A stretch of DNA of 64,000 nt from Prostheceraeus crozeri (GCA_907163375.1 CAJQUW010000597.1:62001-126000), one strand, 5' to 3'. Positions 12,297-25,700 are shown, counted from the stretch's first letter. Notes: generated by a model not told the origin, from the letters alone. Program-made: numbers and translations.

Positions 12297-12400
12297 TGTT
12301 TATCATGTGCGTCAAAAAAACCGTCATCGTCACCAAAAGACGTCTTAGTGAATAATAAAAGGGTGGCAAGAAGAAACCAAACAGCGAAATCTGTCGACAT
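12297..12400 (-). CDS. MCFD2: MCFD2-like EF-hand protein, coding exon 1 (start and signal peptide)
   Basis: First coding exon of a small two-EF-hand secretory protein. MCFD2 is the soluble partner of the lectin LMAN1/ERGIC-53 in ER-to-Golgi export of cargo glycoproteins. The ATG at 12400 begins a hydrophobic signal peptide (AVWFLLATLLLF, then an SFG-type cleavage region) followed by an acidic stretch and AHDKQ. The donor is CA|GTAAGT at 12296; the split codon CA+G gives Q, so the protein reads AHDKQ-HINDHLDEH across the junction, matching the HDQEHIMEHLEG region of vertebrate MCFD2. The three exons together give about 138 residues (human 146). An acceptor (TTATCATTTCAG) abuts the ATG, so a 5'-UTR exon or a trans-spliced leader must lie upstream. 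Reading frame and splice phases agree across all three exons. Homology is by recognition, not by search. Confidence 0.85.
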
Positions 12401-14548
12401 CTGAAATGATAAAGATATGAATACTCAGCAACAACATACATTACTGTAGTAGATAGGAAAGGAAATCGATAAAAATGTTTCAGACTGTCTCCTTGTAGGT
12501 GGACGTCCTTGTCACCAGACAGCACTGAAGAATGACATGCATGTACGATAAAAATATGGCATAAAATAAATAAAAATAGACATATTCGAACTCTCACATA
12601 AAGCTTTTAAGCAGGCATACATTCATCAGTCAGTAAAATAGGCGCAGAGGGCACTCCAGTCATTGTCTAAGTCATATATAGCCTGATAGTTTTAAAAAGT
12701 CATGCAGCATGGTCATGTTCGTGCTTTTTTAAACATCGCGGTATAAAAAAGAGCTTCAGAATGTTTAACAAGAATTCGACTGCGCTTAAAATGCTTTAAC
12801 AGCAACTGATTTATGATATTGCTCTGCGAATGTCTGAAAGAATGGCAGCATTGGACTGGAGTGCTATTTATGAAAGAGTTACAGTATAGGACGCGAGTGT
12901 AACCCAACTTTCCAAATTTCTTTGTATCTTTACTTTCAAATAAAAAATAGAAACATGAAAGTGAAACTTTCGGTGATCTTGTGTATTTCCACTCATCTTT
13001 TGCAAATATTTGCACCTCGTGTTGCTTTGTCGTGTAAGAGCCATGTACTTAATATGCAAAGGTAAAACAGTGGCGTGACTTTTTAGTAGTCCATGCAATA
13101 CTTTTCAATTCAGGTTGAGACATAAACGTTGATTAAGTTTTTTCAGACAAGTAGGAAAATTAAAATTAACGTCACATGCAATACCTTTGTTCACGCTTCT
13201 GAGATGCTTCTGAATTAAAATGTCAAAATGATTATCTTTAAAATATTATTAAGTGTGTTTAGTGTTTATGACAAAATAACAGTCCTGATGATGACTGTCA
13301 CATCCAAAAATGTAAACTATGAAATATCACTATACATCGTCATTTTATGGTAGATTATTGAGGGTCTGCAACAAATAGAAATAGTCATCTAAAAGAACCG
13401 ATAAAAAAATAGGAATAGGCAAGATGCTAGAGGGAATGAGTGACAGATTGTCTTTGAACTATTAAGCTGAAACTTTAAATAAACTTTCATTGAAGTCGGT
13501 TAAACCACGACGCATTTTCCTTATTCGCAATTATTTCTTCAAGCCCAAACAGTTGATAATTCTCGTTTCAAACGTCACTTCTCTCCGAGCGGATGGATTT
13601 GCTTCGGAAACTCAATTTAAGCATCAGCCATCATCTTCTTCATCCCAAACTTTTAACTCATTTAGGTAAAGAATATTCACATCACTCTTTACGAAATTAG
13701 GTAGAATTTGTATCAACTCTTCTATTGACATGGCTGCGCTTTCATATAAAACTAAATGATGCAAGCAATGACCATTTGTCCCATTCTTTTAAGCGATTGG
13801 AAATCGCCGTCTGCTGAAGACTAAATTCTAGCACTACTATAATTGGGAAAATCGGTTTTCTGTCTCAAGAGGCGCGCGAATAAGTTTCTGGAGATAATTT
13901 GATAAGTTTAGAAGATCTAATATTTTCCTTAATAAATGAATAGCATATCAATTTAAAAGTAACATGGCAATAATAAGGGCCCATACTACAGCAAAATAAA
14001 TTACCGATTGAGATAAAAATTCCGAAAAAATGTAATCAACTATCTAACAACAATCGCATTTTCAAACATCCGTCTAAGCATATTTTGGCATCTGTTCACG
14101 AACTAATCTGTGATCGGATCTACGTCTGCAGAGATATTACTTCTATATAGACTTACACACGGTTCTCGCGCTTTTTCAACGATTTCATTCCAGGATATTT
14201 TTGAGAACATTACAGGACATATATTGTGACCAAGAATGATTGAAAATGTAGCATAACTCTAGGAGACTAATCCTTGATGCAACTATCATATGACTTCTTC
14301 GCATGCTGCAGACATGGGTCGGGTTTAGGAGAATTCCGGCTTATGCCACAATTAGAGACCGCATAATACACTTCGTCCAGATGTATAACGGAACTTCATT
14401 GCTGAAATTATACATTTAACGCCTGGACAGTTTCACGTGATATACTGAGGAGTGACGATAGTGGAAGGTAGAACTCCGTTTCGTAGAAAAATGATATATG
14501 GTATGAAGTCACGAGCTTAATGACTAGTTTATTTCAAGTGAACATATA
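12401..14548. other. upstream flank of the MCFD2-like gene, no other gene recognised
   Basis: AT-rich, with only short chance frames. It should contain the 5'-UTR exon and promoter of the MCFD2-like gene if the acceptor at 12401 is used in cis. A possible donor CAAAG|GTATTG is near 13178, but nothing proves it. Confidence 0.35.
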
Positions 14549-16188
14549 CAGATTCTTTCATAAAAAATGGATCACCCTTAAACATCGCCTTAACTTCAAC
14601 TTTGTCTAACTCCGCCAAACTTGAACGAATTTCTCTGAAATTTGGAAGATGCGTCAGTTGTGCTTACTAATATCATTGTTGGAAATTTCAAGCATGAATA
14701 TTGAGTTGTTTTCCTGTTATAGATAAAAAAATAGTACATAATTCGATCTTCATTTAGCAATGTTACACAAAATCATACCTCACTCTTATAAAATTACATT
14801 TGTTTCCTTTGTTATGTAATATGTTGTTCTACAAGCCAAAAGCTATTAAGCAAAACAAAAATAAAGAAAATCGGTCAATCAGAGCCAGTATAGCACCATT
14901 ATTCATCAACAATAATGTAACTGCTACATGTGATTAACTGGACTTCATGTTCCATAGCTTCCTGACTTCGTTGCGGTGGTGTTGGCAGCACTCCTGATTG
15001 CTTTCAGCTAGAAATCTATCTCTCACCGGTTGAAAACAATACAAAGCACAAATGAACAATAACGAGATCGCATTCACAAAAGGCAAAGTGTCAGCCTTGC
15101 TAGAACTAGGGTTTTCTTTGCGAGCTACAAGCAAGCGACTAAATGTCCCTTACACAAATGTGCATCGATGGCATAATGATGATTTTCGACTCTGTCGTAA
15201 AGAGGGCTCTGGCCGTCCACGCAAAGCATCCAAACGTAGAGACCGCCTAATTTTGAGATTTGTTAAAGTTGATCCAAGTCTCTCGTTAACTGAGATGGCT
15301 GCACTAGACTCGTCTATTTCTAAGTCCACTATTCGTAGAAGACTTATTGAGTCGAATTTCAAGAGCTGTAAGAGGCCCTCTCAGATCAGCATACAAAAAG
15401 ACGTCTCAGATGGGCAATGAGTCATTGTCAGTGGCGAAATCAATGGGATCGGGTTGTCTGGTCTGATGAGGCATCAGTCCGTCTGAAGGATAGTGATGGT
15501 CGATTGAGATCATGGATAAAATCTGATCAGGAAATTCCGAGACATTTACATCGCCCCCGGGTACAAGGTGGTGCGACTCTACTGATTTGGGCTGGCATTT
15601 GGACCAATGGCCGCTCTGAACTTCACATACAGCAAGGAACCATGAATTCTGAACGCTATGTGAATGTTTTACGAATGAACATTGGCCAAATGACAGATCA
15701 ACTTGGTGATCCATCGACTTGGTTATTTATGGATGATAATGCTACGTGTCACAGGAGTAGTAGAGTCAACTTATGCAAGTCTCAATTAGGGCTTAGGACA
15801 TCTTGGCCAGCTCGTTCTCCTGATCTGAATCCCATAGAAAATGTATGGAGTATTCTAAAACGTAGCGTTCGTCGTTCACTGCTACCTACAGATGGCGTAT
15901 CACAACTTACGTCACTGTTAAAAAGAGAGTGGAGAAAGTTAGATCAGTCAAAAATCAACGATATCATCGAATCAATGCCTAGACGAATTGGTAATGTCAT
16001 TGACAATAAGGGTAGGGCCACAAAATATTAGCTTCTTAAGAACCGTTACTGTATCATAGCTTATCAGATTATATAAGGACATTTAAATATATTAGGGAAA
16101 TGAAATAACATGAAAAATGCTTTCTGTATCATACTTATGTTTTATTTAGTCAAATTTTAGGATGATCCACTTTTTATGAAACGGACTG
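14549..16188 (+). mobile_element. Tc1-like DNA transposon, almost whole (1640 bp)
   Basis: Flanked by TA on both sides (14547-14548 and 16189-16190). The terminal inverted repeats start CAG: CAGATTCTTTCATAAAAAAT on the left and, on the complement of the right end, CAGTCCGTTTCATAAAAAGT. The similarity runs on through GGATCAYCCT. One transposase gene lies between, on the plus strand, broken by a single frameshift. The ends differ at only a handful of positions, so the copy is fairly young. Confidence 0.9.
15052..16031 (+). pseudogene. Tc1-family transposase with one frameshift
   Basis: The N-terminal part (15052 to about 15395) has the helix-turn-helix region GFSLRATSKRLNVPYTNVHR, then the linker motif GSGRPRK (GRPR-like) and a second HTH ending STIRRRLIESNF. 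Near 15395 in an ACAAAAAGACG stretch the frame shifts by one base: RRLRWAMSHCQW continues in the next frame, while the first frame runs to TGA at 15418. The catalytic part has VVWSDEAS (first Asp), LFMDDNATCH (second Asp) and SPDLNPIENVW (Glu, 33 residues after the Asp preceding Asn). Total about 326 residues, close to the family's 340. Only the one break was seen, so the loss of function looks recent. Not a host gene. Confidence 0.9.
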
Positions 16189-16259
16189 TATTTTTCTTTA
16201 ACCTGCAGTAAAGGAAACATGTCTGGAGGTGCAATAGGATAGTAAAAAACAACAGGCAC

Positions 16260-16660
16260 ATTAGTCGATCTCAGGCTCCAATGTCAGTTCGTTTCGGTAG
16301 CTTAGGAGTGCACCGCCTCAGAGATATCACCTCATCAGCTTTTCATCTTATTTTGCTCTACGACAAGATTGGCTGCACCTATTTTATCAAACATTTCGGA
16401 TCCATGTCAATCATTTTGTTTCTGGGGAAAGCAGCTTTGAGAGCTTGGTCAAAACTTAGTGCGGCAAATCTGAGACTTCCTGAGAAGAATCAATACGGAC
16501 AACAACGGGCTTGGGATGACATCTGACAGCAAGATCAATTTGATCGGGCTCGTTTGCCTGAATCGGGTGTTTGGCTACACGCTTTCCCGTCAAGCGTTTT
16601 AAGAACACAACTTAGAACACACTTAAGAGACTTAGATACCGATGAATTGCAGCCTGATAA
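16260..16660 (+). mobile_element. fragment of a reverse-transcriptase-type polyprotein (non-LTR-like)
   Basis: MSVRFGSLGVHRLRDI, then QQRAWDDI, and after an in-frame stop FDRARLPESGVWLHAFPSS. These match the 'LPxRxGGLGIR...AFL...QRxWD...SGAWLxALPSSxLG' region that follows the RT domain in a widespread group of animal retroelement proteins. The clade is not certain. The fragment is short and has stops; its limits are approximate. Confidence 0.55.
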
Positions 16661-17401
16661 GGCTCAACATGCATCGTCTGTGTTCTGTTCTGCACCACAG
16701 ACCGCGCAGACAGAATTCAGAAATTGAAGGATTTCGATAGATTTCAAAGTCGAATGAAGTGCTAAGATCCGAATAAAGCAGCTTCTGCACCTGTTCGGCA
16801 TTGAATTGAAGACTTAATGAGAAAAGTACAAAAAATGAAATAAATAACGAAGACATAGCTGCATAAATATTACTGATGTGATATGCTGATACACATTCAA
16901 GCATGTCCAGCAGTTTCTGCATGATAATTTCGACAAACATACAAACAACGCCACACATCAAAATAACAGATAAGCCAATACTTCTCTTTGAATATTCATG
17001 TGCCTAATCGATCTGAAAATGAAATATGTATTGTTCTGATGAAAATATTAATCACTCTGAGGTTCCTTGCTGTTAGACCGGGTTTCCTGGTTTTAGGACA
17101 TTAAGTACTCTGCAGACACCCTGACATGTATTGGGGCCCAGCGGAATTCCAATGTATGCGTTTTTCGATGCTTCATTCAAAATAAACAATTTGACTTACG
17201 ACTTAATGAATAAATTATTGGGAAAAGCCTAGTTGTACTTAACAAAAATAAAAATACCAAGGGCCATTTTTTACTCACTTTACAAATATGTAATTGCAAC
17301 TGACCCTCGTCTGGCTAAACCCCTGAGTCGACATACACAAATGTCGCCAGTCAGTACATGCGTTCTTAATTAGCTAAAAAACGACGTTTTCAAATATAAT
17401 C
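16661..17401. other. no recognisable gene
   Basis: A minus-strand frame at 16632-16961 has hydrophobic stretches but no recognised domain. This is the 3' flank of MESD. Confidence 0.4.
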
Positions 17402-17407
17402 TTTATT
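17402..17407 (-). promoter_or_regulatory. poly(A) signal of MESD
   Basis: AATAAA on the minus strand, about 215 bases after the MESD stop codon. Spacing and strand fit the 3' end of the MESD mRNA. Confidence 0.55.
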
Positions 17408-17621
17408 ATAAAACAATATAAAGTTATTCATCTGGAAAAAGTCCATGTCTAGCTCAGTGTAGAAAAAATGCTTGAATTTTACGACATGAAGCTTCGCAAT
17501 TTCACACAAATGCGGTTAACAGTAAAAAGTCATTCACATTAGGATGCAGTGAAAGTAATGACATACAGCTGTACAGCTACAACATCATCAACAGCTGTCC
17601 GAAATGGAATCACTTTTCATG

Positions 17622-18176
17622 CTAAAGCTCAACCTTTTTGTCAACTTTCGATGATCCAGTTGAGGCGCCTGCTCCAGGGAAATCTTTTCCATCTATGGTG
17701 ACCTTTTCGCAATGAGACTGCTTCACAAGATAATCTTTGACTTTCCAAGCCAAGGAACCATCAGATATTTCAAACAAAGCTTTGTTTGGAGATATCATGT
17801 AGCGTTTTACTTCTATGTGAGCATTAAATAAGCCATCCTGCCATATTTGTCCTATTTCATCAGCCTCGCGATCTGTTTTCGTACCAGTAATCGTTGCGAA
17901 TAGCATGATAGTCTGGCCTCGTTTCGTTGCTTTCAATAAATCCTCGGGTGTATCCAGATTCATTTTGTTCAAATCAACTTTAACAGCTGATTTTTGTCGC
18001 TTCTCGGGCGGCAATTCATCTTCGGGAAGTTTATCTTCGTCATTGTCTTCCCACTGCTCATACAGGTTCTCGAAATCAGCATCAGAATAAGCACTCAGCG
18101 GTTTCTTTGTTGTCGATTGTAAATAACAAAATCCAAAGAGAAACAGAAGTGAAAATCCAACTTGAAACGCGAGCAT
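17622..18176 (-). CDS. MESD: MESD homologue, ER chaperone for LRP-family receptors
   Basis: An uninterrupted 184-codon frame matching MESD/Boca, the ER-lumen chaperone that folds beta-propeller/EGF modules of LDL-receptor-family proteins such as LRP5/6 and so supports Wnt signalling. Residues 1 to about 20 form a hydrophobic signal peptide. Next come the family hallmarks: YSDADFENLYEQWEDND, an acidic linker with PPEKR, then the core domain (about 65-165) with LFATITGTKTDREADEIGQ, IWQDGLFNAHIEVKRYM and DGSLAWKVKDYLVKQ, and FPG at the end of the core. The C-terminus is KVEL, a KDEL-type ER-retrieval signal; the vertebrate lysine-rich tail is shorter here. The coding part has no intron, unlike vertebrate MESD. 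A splice acceptor (CTTTCATGGCAG) ends exactly at the ATG. A good donor (TACTC|GTAAGT) about 400 bases upstream could belong to a 5'-UTR exon. Confidence 0.93.
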   Translation of the reverse strand: MLAFQVGFSLLFLFGFCYLQSTTKKPLSAYSDADFENLYEQWEDNDEDKLPEDELPPEKRQKSAVKVDLNKMNLDTPEDLLKATKRGQTIMLFATITGTKTDREADEIGQIWQDGLFNAHIEVKRYMISPNKALFEISDGSLAWKVKDYLVKQSHCEKVTIDGKDFPGAGASTGSSKVDKKVEL

Positions 18177-21100
18177 CTGCCATGAAAGATAGTGTCAAAT
18201 GAACAATTCATACACAAATGTAGGTTAATACAGAATAATGTGTGTGAAACTATACATCAGTATTGAAACCGTCAAAGAATGATATTCTTCATATGAATTT
18301 TCCGTCAATAAGCAGCAGCAAAACATCGACTTAACCCTATCATGGCCACCTTTTACAAAAGTTCTGAATTACTGCTCCGTTTAACATGAAATCCACCATG
18401 TTAAATGTTCAGAGTGTGAAACTTGTACTGGTGGAGTTACCCTGTTCTAATAGATAGTCATTCAAAATTTATTATTACCAATGTTGAGATTTTTGAAATT
18501 GTACCAAATTTTGCCTGTAAATCTACGTGATGATTGCTATTTACGATGCCAAACTGGTTGGATGCACTGAATAGCTACTTACGAGTACATAAAGAGATTA
18601 ATGGGATTGACTTGTGCATGGAATGCAGCTCCTATATGCGTATATGAAGTGTAGAATATTTATCATCAAAACCAGCCATTCCAATGAATCTGAGAAATGA
18701 TATTCCACAGTTCTAAGTGACTTCAAATGTGATTATGAAGACTACCAAAATTTCTTCATGATTAAGAAAACACACAAAAATGACTACTTAAAAGTGCAAT
18801 TAACATCAAAACTTCCATCTATATTACATGATGAATTTCAAATATTCTATTCAATGTCTGAGGCATAATACATGATCATTATAGGATACATGGTTCATAT
18901 CTATAAAATACCGCAACCTGCCCAAAGACGATGTAATATTCGAAGACTGAAAATTTCCCTATCGCTGCATGCCAAACTTTTAGAAACAACCAATTTGTCA
19001 TCAACCATGTACTCCTAGGTGCGCAGAATTAGATTGTTTACTCTTTCAGTTTACTAGAGGTGAAGACTAATTAAAAAAATATGGCACATCGAGGAACTTA
19101 GGAAGTGAGCAAAAAGGAATTCCTAATACCTTACGGAGATAGGAAAAAAGTCGTACGCCGTTCGCGGATTGCTATGAATTCTATCAAAGTGCTTCGATTG
19201 CCACGATTCTTTCAGATTCGAAGAATTCATATCATAGCGCGCAAGTTTTCTCCATTATACTGGCCCCTCTGATCATTATTAAAAAAGTAACAGGTGCACG
19301 AAAATTAGTTCACCTGATGATTTCACCATCCTCTTCTCACCATTCCTCACTGCATAGTGCATGCATGTAGCCAGACAGCGATATGTGTTTTGGTGTGGGC
19401 GAAGATATATAGCAGCACGCACGCCACTTACTCACTGGCTCTGGTGTCCGCGGCTGACAGATTATTGTTTGCCATTTCCAATAGTAAGCAATTTACGAAT
19501 TATCCATTCGAGAAGGAGGAAGTTGTCTCATCATGTGATGTGCCGTTTCAATGTTAAGGTCAGATACGATCCTTCCATTCTATTAGGCGCAGATGAATCT
19601 AATTCTGTGCCTAGATATGTATAGGAGGCCATGCCTCAACGAAGATACGGGCAATTTCTATGCATTGAAGACAGAAACCAATAATTATAGATATCTTTAA
19701 TTTTCAAATTTCACACGAGCTTACAGTATTTGCATCTTCCACTGTCTTTTGACTGTTGTCATAGTGAAAGTCGAGACGGTTCGCTGAATGTTGTCAAACA
19801 AAATGTTTCCAAAAAGTTGCAAAATTCGGACCTTCATAAAGAATAACCCTGATAATTATATACCTGACCCCTGATTAGTGTAAGCATGAGGATAATATAT
19901 TGTCTCAACCGTGGGGAGATATTTCATTCCTTTTTCTCTAACTTTGATATATGTGTTCTATGTACTTTACATTTGTACTGTGATGATGAATTGTCATCAT
20001 TCCATGTCACTTCGTGCGGCTCTTATTGTAGTCAGATTTTCCGGTGTCATCGCAAGACGAGAACTGGATGAAAGGCCTCGCGATTCGATTCAATAAAATG
20101 CGATCTATGCTCTCAAAAAAGTACTTTTCAAAATAGGACATGAATCTCATCTTCCATAGGCAAAACGAAGTCCAACTATCTTCTGATGAAAAGTTTGAAA
20201 CACGCTAAAACTGTATTTGTAAGTGACAAAAGCGTAGGTTGGTCTGCTTGGTTCTAAATGTCCCACAGGCTACAGCAGAAATGCGAAACGGCTAAGTCAA
20301 ACTTCAAGATGAATTTTGGAGTCACCTCTTTTTGAATCCTGGAATTAAGTCCCGGATTGGTTCGGTCATTGGAGCATTGAAAGTACCTACATGTAATTTA
20401 ACAGCAAGGTAAATGCCTATCTGTGGATTATATTTACAATTGATGCATATTTACAAATGATGTCTTATACTCACGTAATTACAAGTGCGTGAATAAGCTT
20501 CAAAATCGGGGGAAAACACAGAACTAGTGTCAGGTACCCACTTTATCTCTACCTGGAGCAATGAGTGGCATTTCACAAAAAAAATCAAGGTATGAGTCTT
20601 GTAAATTATGATCCTGAAATTCCGGGTCTTGACCAAAAGTAGGAAATTTGCATGCCCCATGCAGGAAGAGCAGCAATTTCTGATCTTCCAGTGATCCCGA
20701 ATTTGGTGAAGAATCTTAGAATTTCTGGATCGAAATGGACAAAGTATAGCTACCAGGGGCGTGTGGTGGGCTTGCAGATTGGGTATTCACTTCATATATA
20801 TTATTTAGCAGCAATCTTTGTTTGTCTTCTCAACGGAAAAATTGATCGAGTGGTTTTAGCGATGAACTGTTAGCGCCTTTTTCTATGCGTGTGTACATGT
20901 TTTTTTCTTTACTTGTAATTTAATTTTGTATAGACTTCTGTTGATATCAATCCTGCTTCTCTATCACGATTCTCATTAATTGAGTGATGATTGAAAAGTA
21001 GGAAATAAACTATACTTTCATCAGCGTTACTGTTTATGCTAGATTCTACTTTGAAGTATCCAGCATCGCTTTATGGAGAATTTACTGTTCCAGACACAAA

Positions 21101-21680
21101 AGTGATTCATTTCTCCTTTCATTATCAAAAATATTCTTGACATTGAAAATGTTTTTAATCGGGCTAAAATTTCAATGTGCAGTGGTGATTCGCCTGTACA
21201 GCTAATGCACTCATTTCATTATCATACTTTTCCCGAGGAAATGTAATTGAAGCGCATGTTCTATTCCCACTGACTGGTTAAGTCAACGACATTTTTTTCA
21301 TGTTGCTACTAAACTACAACATATGTACAAGATTATAATTATTTTGTTATTATTGGCTTATAAGTTTTTCTGATAAGCAATCGAAGTTTTATCAATATTT
21401 GACAGCTTTCTCCTGCTAAAAGCATGAATTCCATGTCATAGAAATGACGATAAATGAATGTAAATATAATATGCTTTTGATGATCTCTAGCGTCACTTTA
21501 CTGCCAATTTGATTCGAAGACATACTAGCACTGGCAGCTTAGAAATATCAGGGGTTGTTGTAAACTTTTTCACCATATGCTATTATTAATTTTGGTAGGC
21601 TTGGTTACAGGTTTTCATCGCAGATATTTGCACTCATCTACACTGTCCGAATTCAAAGCGCAAAAGCATAAATTTTGAAG
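18177..21680. other. MESD upstream flank, no other gene recognised
   Basis: Contains the acceptor touching the MESD ATG and a plausible 5'-UTR donor (TACTC|GTAAGT on the minus strand, about 18574-18583). At 18389-18415 there is a small palindrome, TTTAACATG...CATGTTAAA. Otherwise only short AT-rich frames; no RNA gene or element ends seen. Confidence 0.4.
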
Positions 21681-21686
21681 AAACTT

Positions 21687-22772
21687 CAGGGGTGGGCCGC
21701 CATGTTTGGATCTGCGACACATTGTGTCACATCTTGATATTCGAGGTTTGTCACATACCGATGGGCGCAAATGTCACATATTGTCACATGCTCATTGACA
21801 TAAAAGTCACATTTTGTCACATGTTGATAAAAACACATGGCCAAAATTTGACCTATGCCGGTGTGCAGAAGATTCCAGGCAGTTATCAATTTTGCCTTAA
21901 AGGCTGATTTTTTTGAGTAGAGCATTTGACGTAGAAATCATAATATATATCAAACGGAGTTATAACGAAACAGAGCATGGGTAGAACCGGGACACTTTTA
22001 ATTTTGTTTTAAGTGAAAAAATTGCACTCAAAGCTTGTAGTCCTATTACAATTGGGCAACAATTGTTGTTAATTACAATTGATTATTTTTATAGTCTCGA
22101 ATATATTTATGATTAATTACTTATGGCAAATATGATTGCATAATAAACACGTACTCGAAGATGTTTCACAATTCAATTCCCGGACCATATCATTTCACAG
22201 AAAAGAGGAAAACTTTGTTTTCAGTGAATAAATGCCACTCAGTTTTATAGCGATTACTATTGCTCTGTATTCTGATCAGTGGTAAATATAAATACATGGG
22301 TGTGCATTATAGGAAGTATAAATTCACAGTGACTCCTACGATCTAGGCATGACAATCAAGAAACGTATGGCCACATACAATGAATGTTACAATTGGGACA
22401 TCACATAACACGTCGAAGTCAATTTTGAAAAGTCGGACAAATAACAGCACGACTTGCCTGGCTGCGCAAGTATAAGTCGCAATTTGGAGCAAGAAAGAGG
22501 GAATATCAATCTTGCATGTCCCTAATACAAATTGTCATCAAAGAAGCTCATCAGGAGCATAAGAAGACCTCCTGGAAAACATTACTTCGTTCTTTCATTC
22601 AAATGGAGTTAATGCTCCTCTGTGACTTTGTTCATATTTTGTCAAAATATTTTTTCATGAATTTGTCACATTTTGTCACACAAACAGCAAAAAACATACA
22701 TTTTGTCACATTTTATTTTGAGATGAAAAATTTTCGTATGCTGTCACGTTTTGTCACATCGGCCCACCCCTG
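21687..22772. mobile_element. non-autonomous hAT-like element (1086 bp) with GTCACAT arrays
   Basis: The ends are CAGGGGTGGGCCG and its complement, a classic hAT-type terminus, flanked by the direct repeat AAACTT (21681-21686 and 22773-22778). The left 150 bases hold about six copies of GTCACAT and the right 150 bases about five copies of GTCACA, all in the same orientation. There is no transposase frame. The 6-bp duplication is shorter than the usual 8 bp. Confidence 0.78.
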
Positions 22773-22778
22773 AAACTT

Positions 22779-25700
22779 AAAGCACATCATAAGGAAGAAT
22801 TGACGAGCATAGTTTAGGAAAGAATGATAGTGTGAATCGATGAAGTCTTATTACGGTCAATAATATTTCTTGATGTTTAGATTGTGAACAAATGTACATA
22901 ATATATAACAAAAATGTATTCAATTAATCATACACAGTGCACGCAGTGTAAACATAGGCCAGTACAGAAGTAATAGGGTATTCATTTTGTGTTGACAACT
23001 TGACAGCATTTGCAAATATGTATACATGAGAATATTTGATTTTGGAATATATTGTCGGATGCATCATCGCATTAAAATTTTAAGAAAATGCTGCATTATC
23101 AAAAGATCACCATCTTCATTTGACTATACCTATAATTACAAACATGTTTAGACAGGCTTCTAAATATCTGGATTCAAAATAGAATTAGTTTAACCGACAA
23201 ATAAAACAGAAATCAACTAAAAAGCGGGCGTGCGTATGTACCTTATGAAAAAATAATGTCAATTGAGAGAGTCAAAATCTTCTATTGAGACCTGAAGATT
23301 CTGAAGTGGCTGAGGAAACTAAGCCACAAGTGATAGCAGAGAAACGCTTAGAGGAGATGAATAAAATCATATATCTTCGCAACCTGTGATACAATTCTAT
23401 AAATCAAGGCTTCAAATTTAAGTTTAGAACATGGCCTCTCGAATGGTGTACAAACCACTTATCTACTCAGTCGGCTTCATAGAAAAAATGACTGCATAAG
23501 AAAAAAATGCCAATTGACATGAATTTTATGTTTGGTTGCCATGGCATCAGATAAAAAAGTCATATTTTGGATGAACGATAGCTCAAAAGAACCACTAGAC
23601 GGGACCTAACATATTCTGACTTACCAATCGTAGTTGCACAATGTCAGTCAGAGGATTTCAATATCAATACCGCAATCAAAATTTTTAGCTTATGAGGGTG
23701 GCCTGAGATCATTGTTTACGATTGTATATAAATGTACAGTCATCGTTAAGTGGCAAAAGATTCATCTGATTAATAATAATCTGAATCTTCGTCTTCTTTT
23801 AAAAGTAAACAACCAAAACATCAAGTATCAAACAAGCAAGTAAAACTGCAAGTAACATGCAAACAAGTTGCAAGTAAAGCTACTCCAAATCTGCCAATTG
23901 AAACACATTTCCTATTGAAACTAAGTATTTCGCAGAACAAGTTTCTCATAAGATAGTGATATATTTGTCTTATAATGGCTAGAATTTGTTAAAGCTATTC
24001 AGAATCTGCACAGACATAGGCTCATGTGAGCATGTTAAGCAAGTAAGTTCCTAAAAATCGGAGATTTCTCATTCCAGATTATTCATCAATTGAAAATGAT
24101 TAACTTAATTTGTTCGTGTCTGTAAAAAATAAGAAGTTCAGTAGGAAAGAAAAAAATGAAGCCCATAAAAAATCAAGCTTCAAATGAATTATCTAGTAAT
24201 TCAATGATCGCTTTGATAGAATTTGTGCTTTTGAATAGAAATTTGTACGAATGCAACTGCTGAAAAAAATCAATGAAATTTGCTGTATATGATCGACTAC
24301 ATAGGTAAGGGAAGTCAGACCATGACGAAATTTCCGGAATCATTTGATGTACCCAACAGTCGTTAACTTGTCAGTAGTAATAGGAAACTATCACCACAGT
24401 TAAGGCAACGAACATGCAAATATGTTCTATCAAAGATGCCATCGAAGTCAAGGTGCAATTTGTTGATAGTTGGTTGCACATTTAGTTCTTAATGTATCGA
24501 GATTATTTTTAGATTATGTTGCGAGTGAAAACCCTTGAAAAATTTCAGTGCAATGTTCGAAGCTCAAGTTGCACTATTTTCAATCTTGACGATCATTAGA
24601 CCAAGGTTGACTAGAAACCGATTATCAATTTGCAATTAGACCCAGGTGCACGTATGCACATACACACTTTTTTTCATCGACATTTCAACTGAGCGCAAAA
24701 GATGTTACTTATTTCATTCCTGTGCTATTTGATTAATTAAAATAACATACTTGAAATGTTGACAAAATTATAGAATTTGTGTAAGCGGATGGGAAACAGA
24801 ATTGTCATATTTCGTCTTCAAAGAAAAGCTTTTTCATTGAGCAACAGCTTCATTGTTCAGCATGTATAAACGTAATTTGCGTTCCTTTTTTTCGAAATAT
24901 TCCCTTATTATTACACTATTGGAGTTATCTCAGGACCCAGTTAATTTCCTGCATAACTTCCAGAAAATTCTCATCCCTAAATCATAATTACATGATCATT
25001 TTCGCAAAAAATGTTGCAGCTGCAAGCAGTGACATGTCCATAGTCTAGTGCTAGGAAAATGCTCCAATGCGAAGAGAAACTATCCATTTATCTGTTACCG
25101 GATGATTTGCTATCCCGCTGACAAGCGTACATCTATCTGGTAACAGTTATCCAACGAACCTACACGAAATTACAATATTGTCTAACTGCTACCTACAAGA
25201 AAATGCGTCAAAACTGATAAAAAGGTCAATCTTTTCCTCATACATGCCATCAAGAAAAAACAATATAAATTTCGACGAGAGCTATAAATATATTTGAATT
25301 CCTTCAAAAGTGATTAAATGATAGAAAGAGAACAATGGATCTTCATAAACAGTATTGAGTAATACATGAAATGTCATATATAACAATATGACTTTCGTTA
25401 AATACTATGTGTCCAAATCTTATTGCATTTCGTAGACAATTTGCAAAATATTCATTCGCTTTTTGATATTATCAAATAGAAGATATCACATGATCACATG
25501 GAGCAAAGAAGATACATGTATACAGTTGTATTATACCATTATCATCTCCACGGATAAAGGATTTCAAAAATTCCGAAATATATGGCCAGATATAATGGAC
25601 TGAAAATGTTTCATTCATAAATCATGGAGAAGTTATTATAAGAAAGACTGAAACTGGAACGTTCGGAACATATTTACAGTTGCCGCAAAATGTCTTTCGT

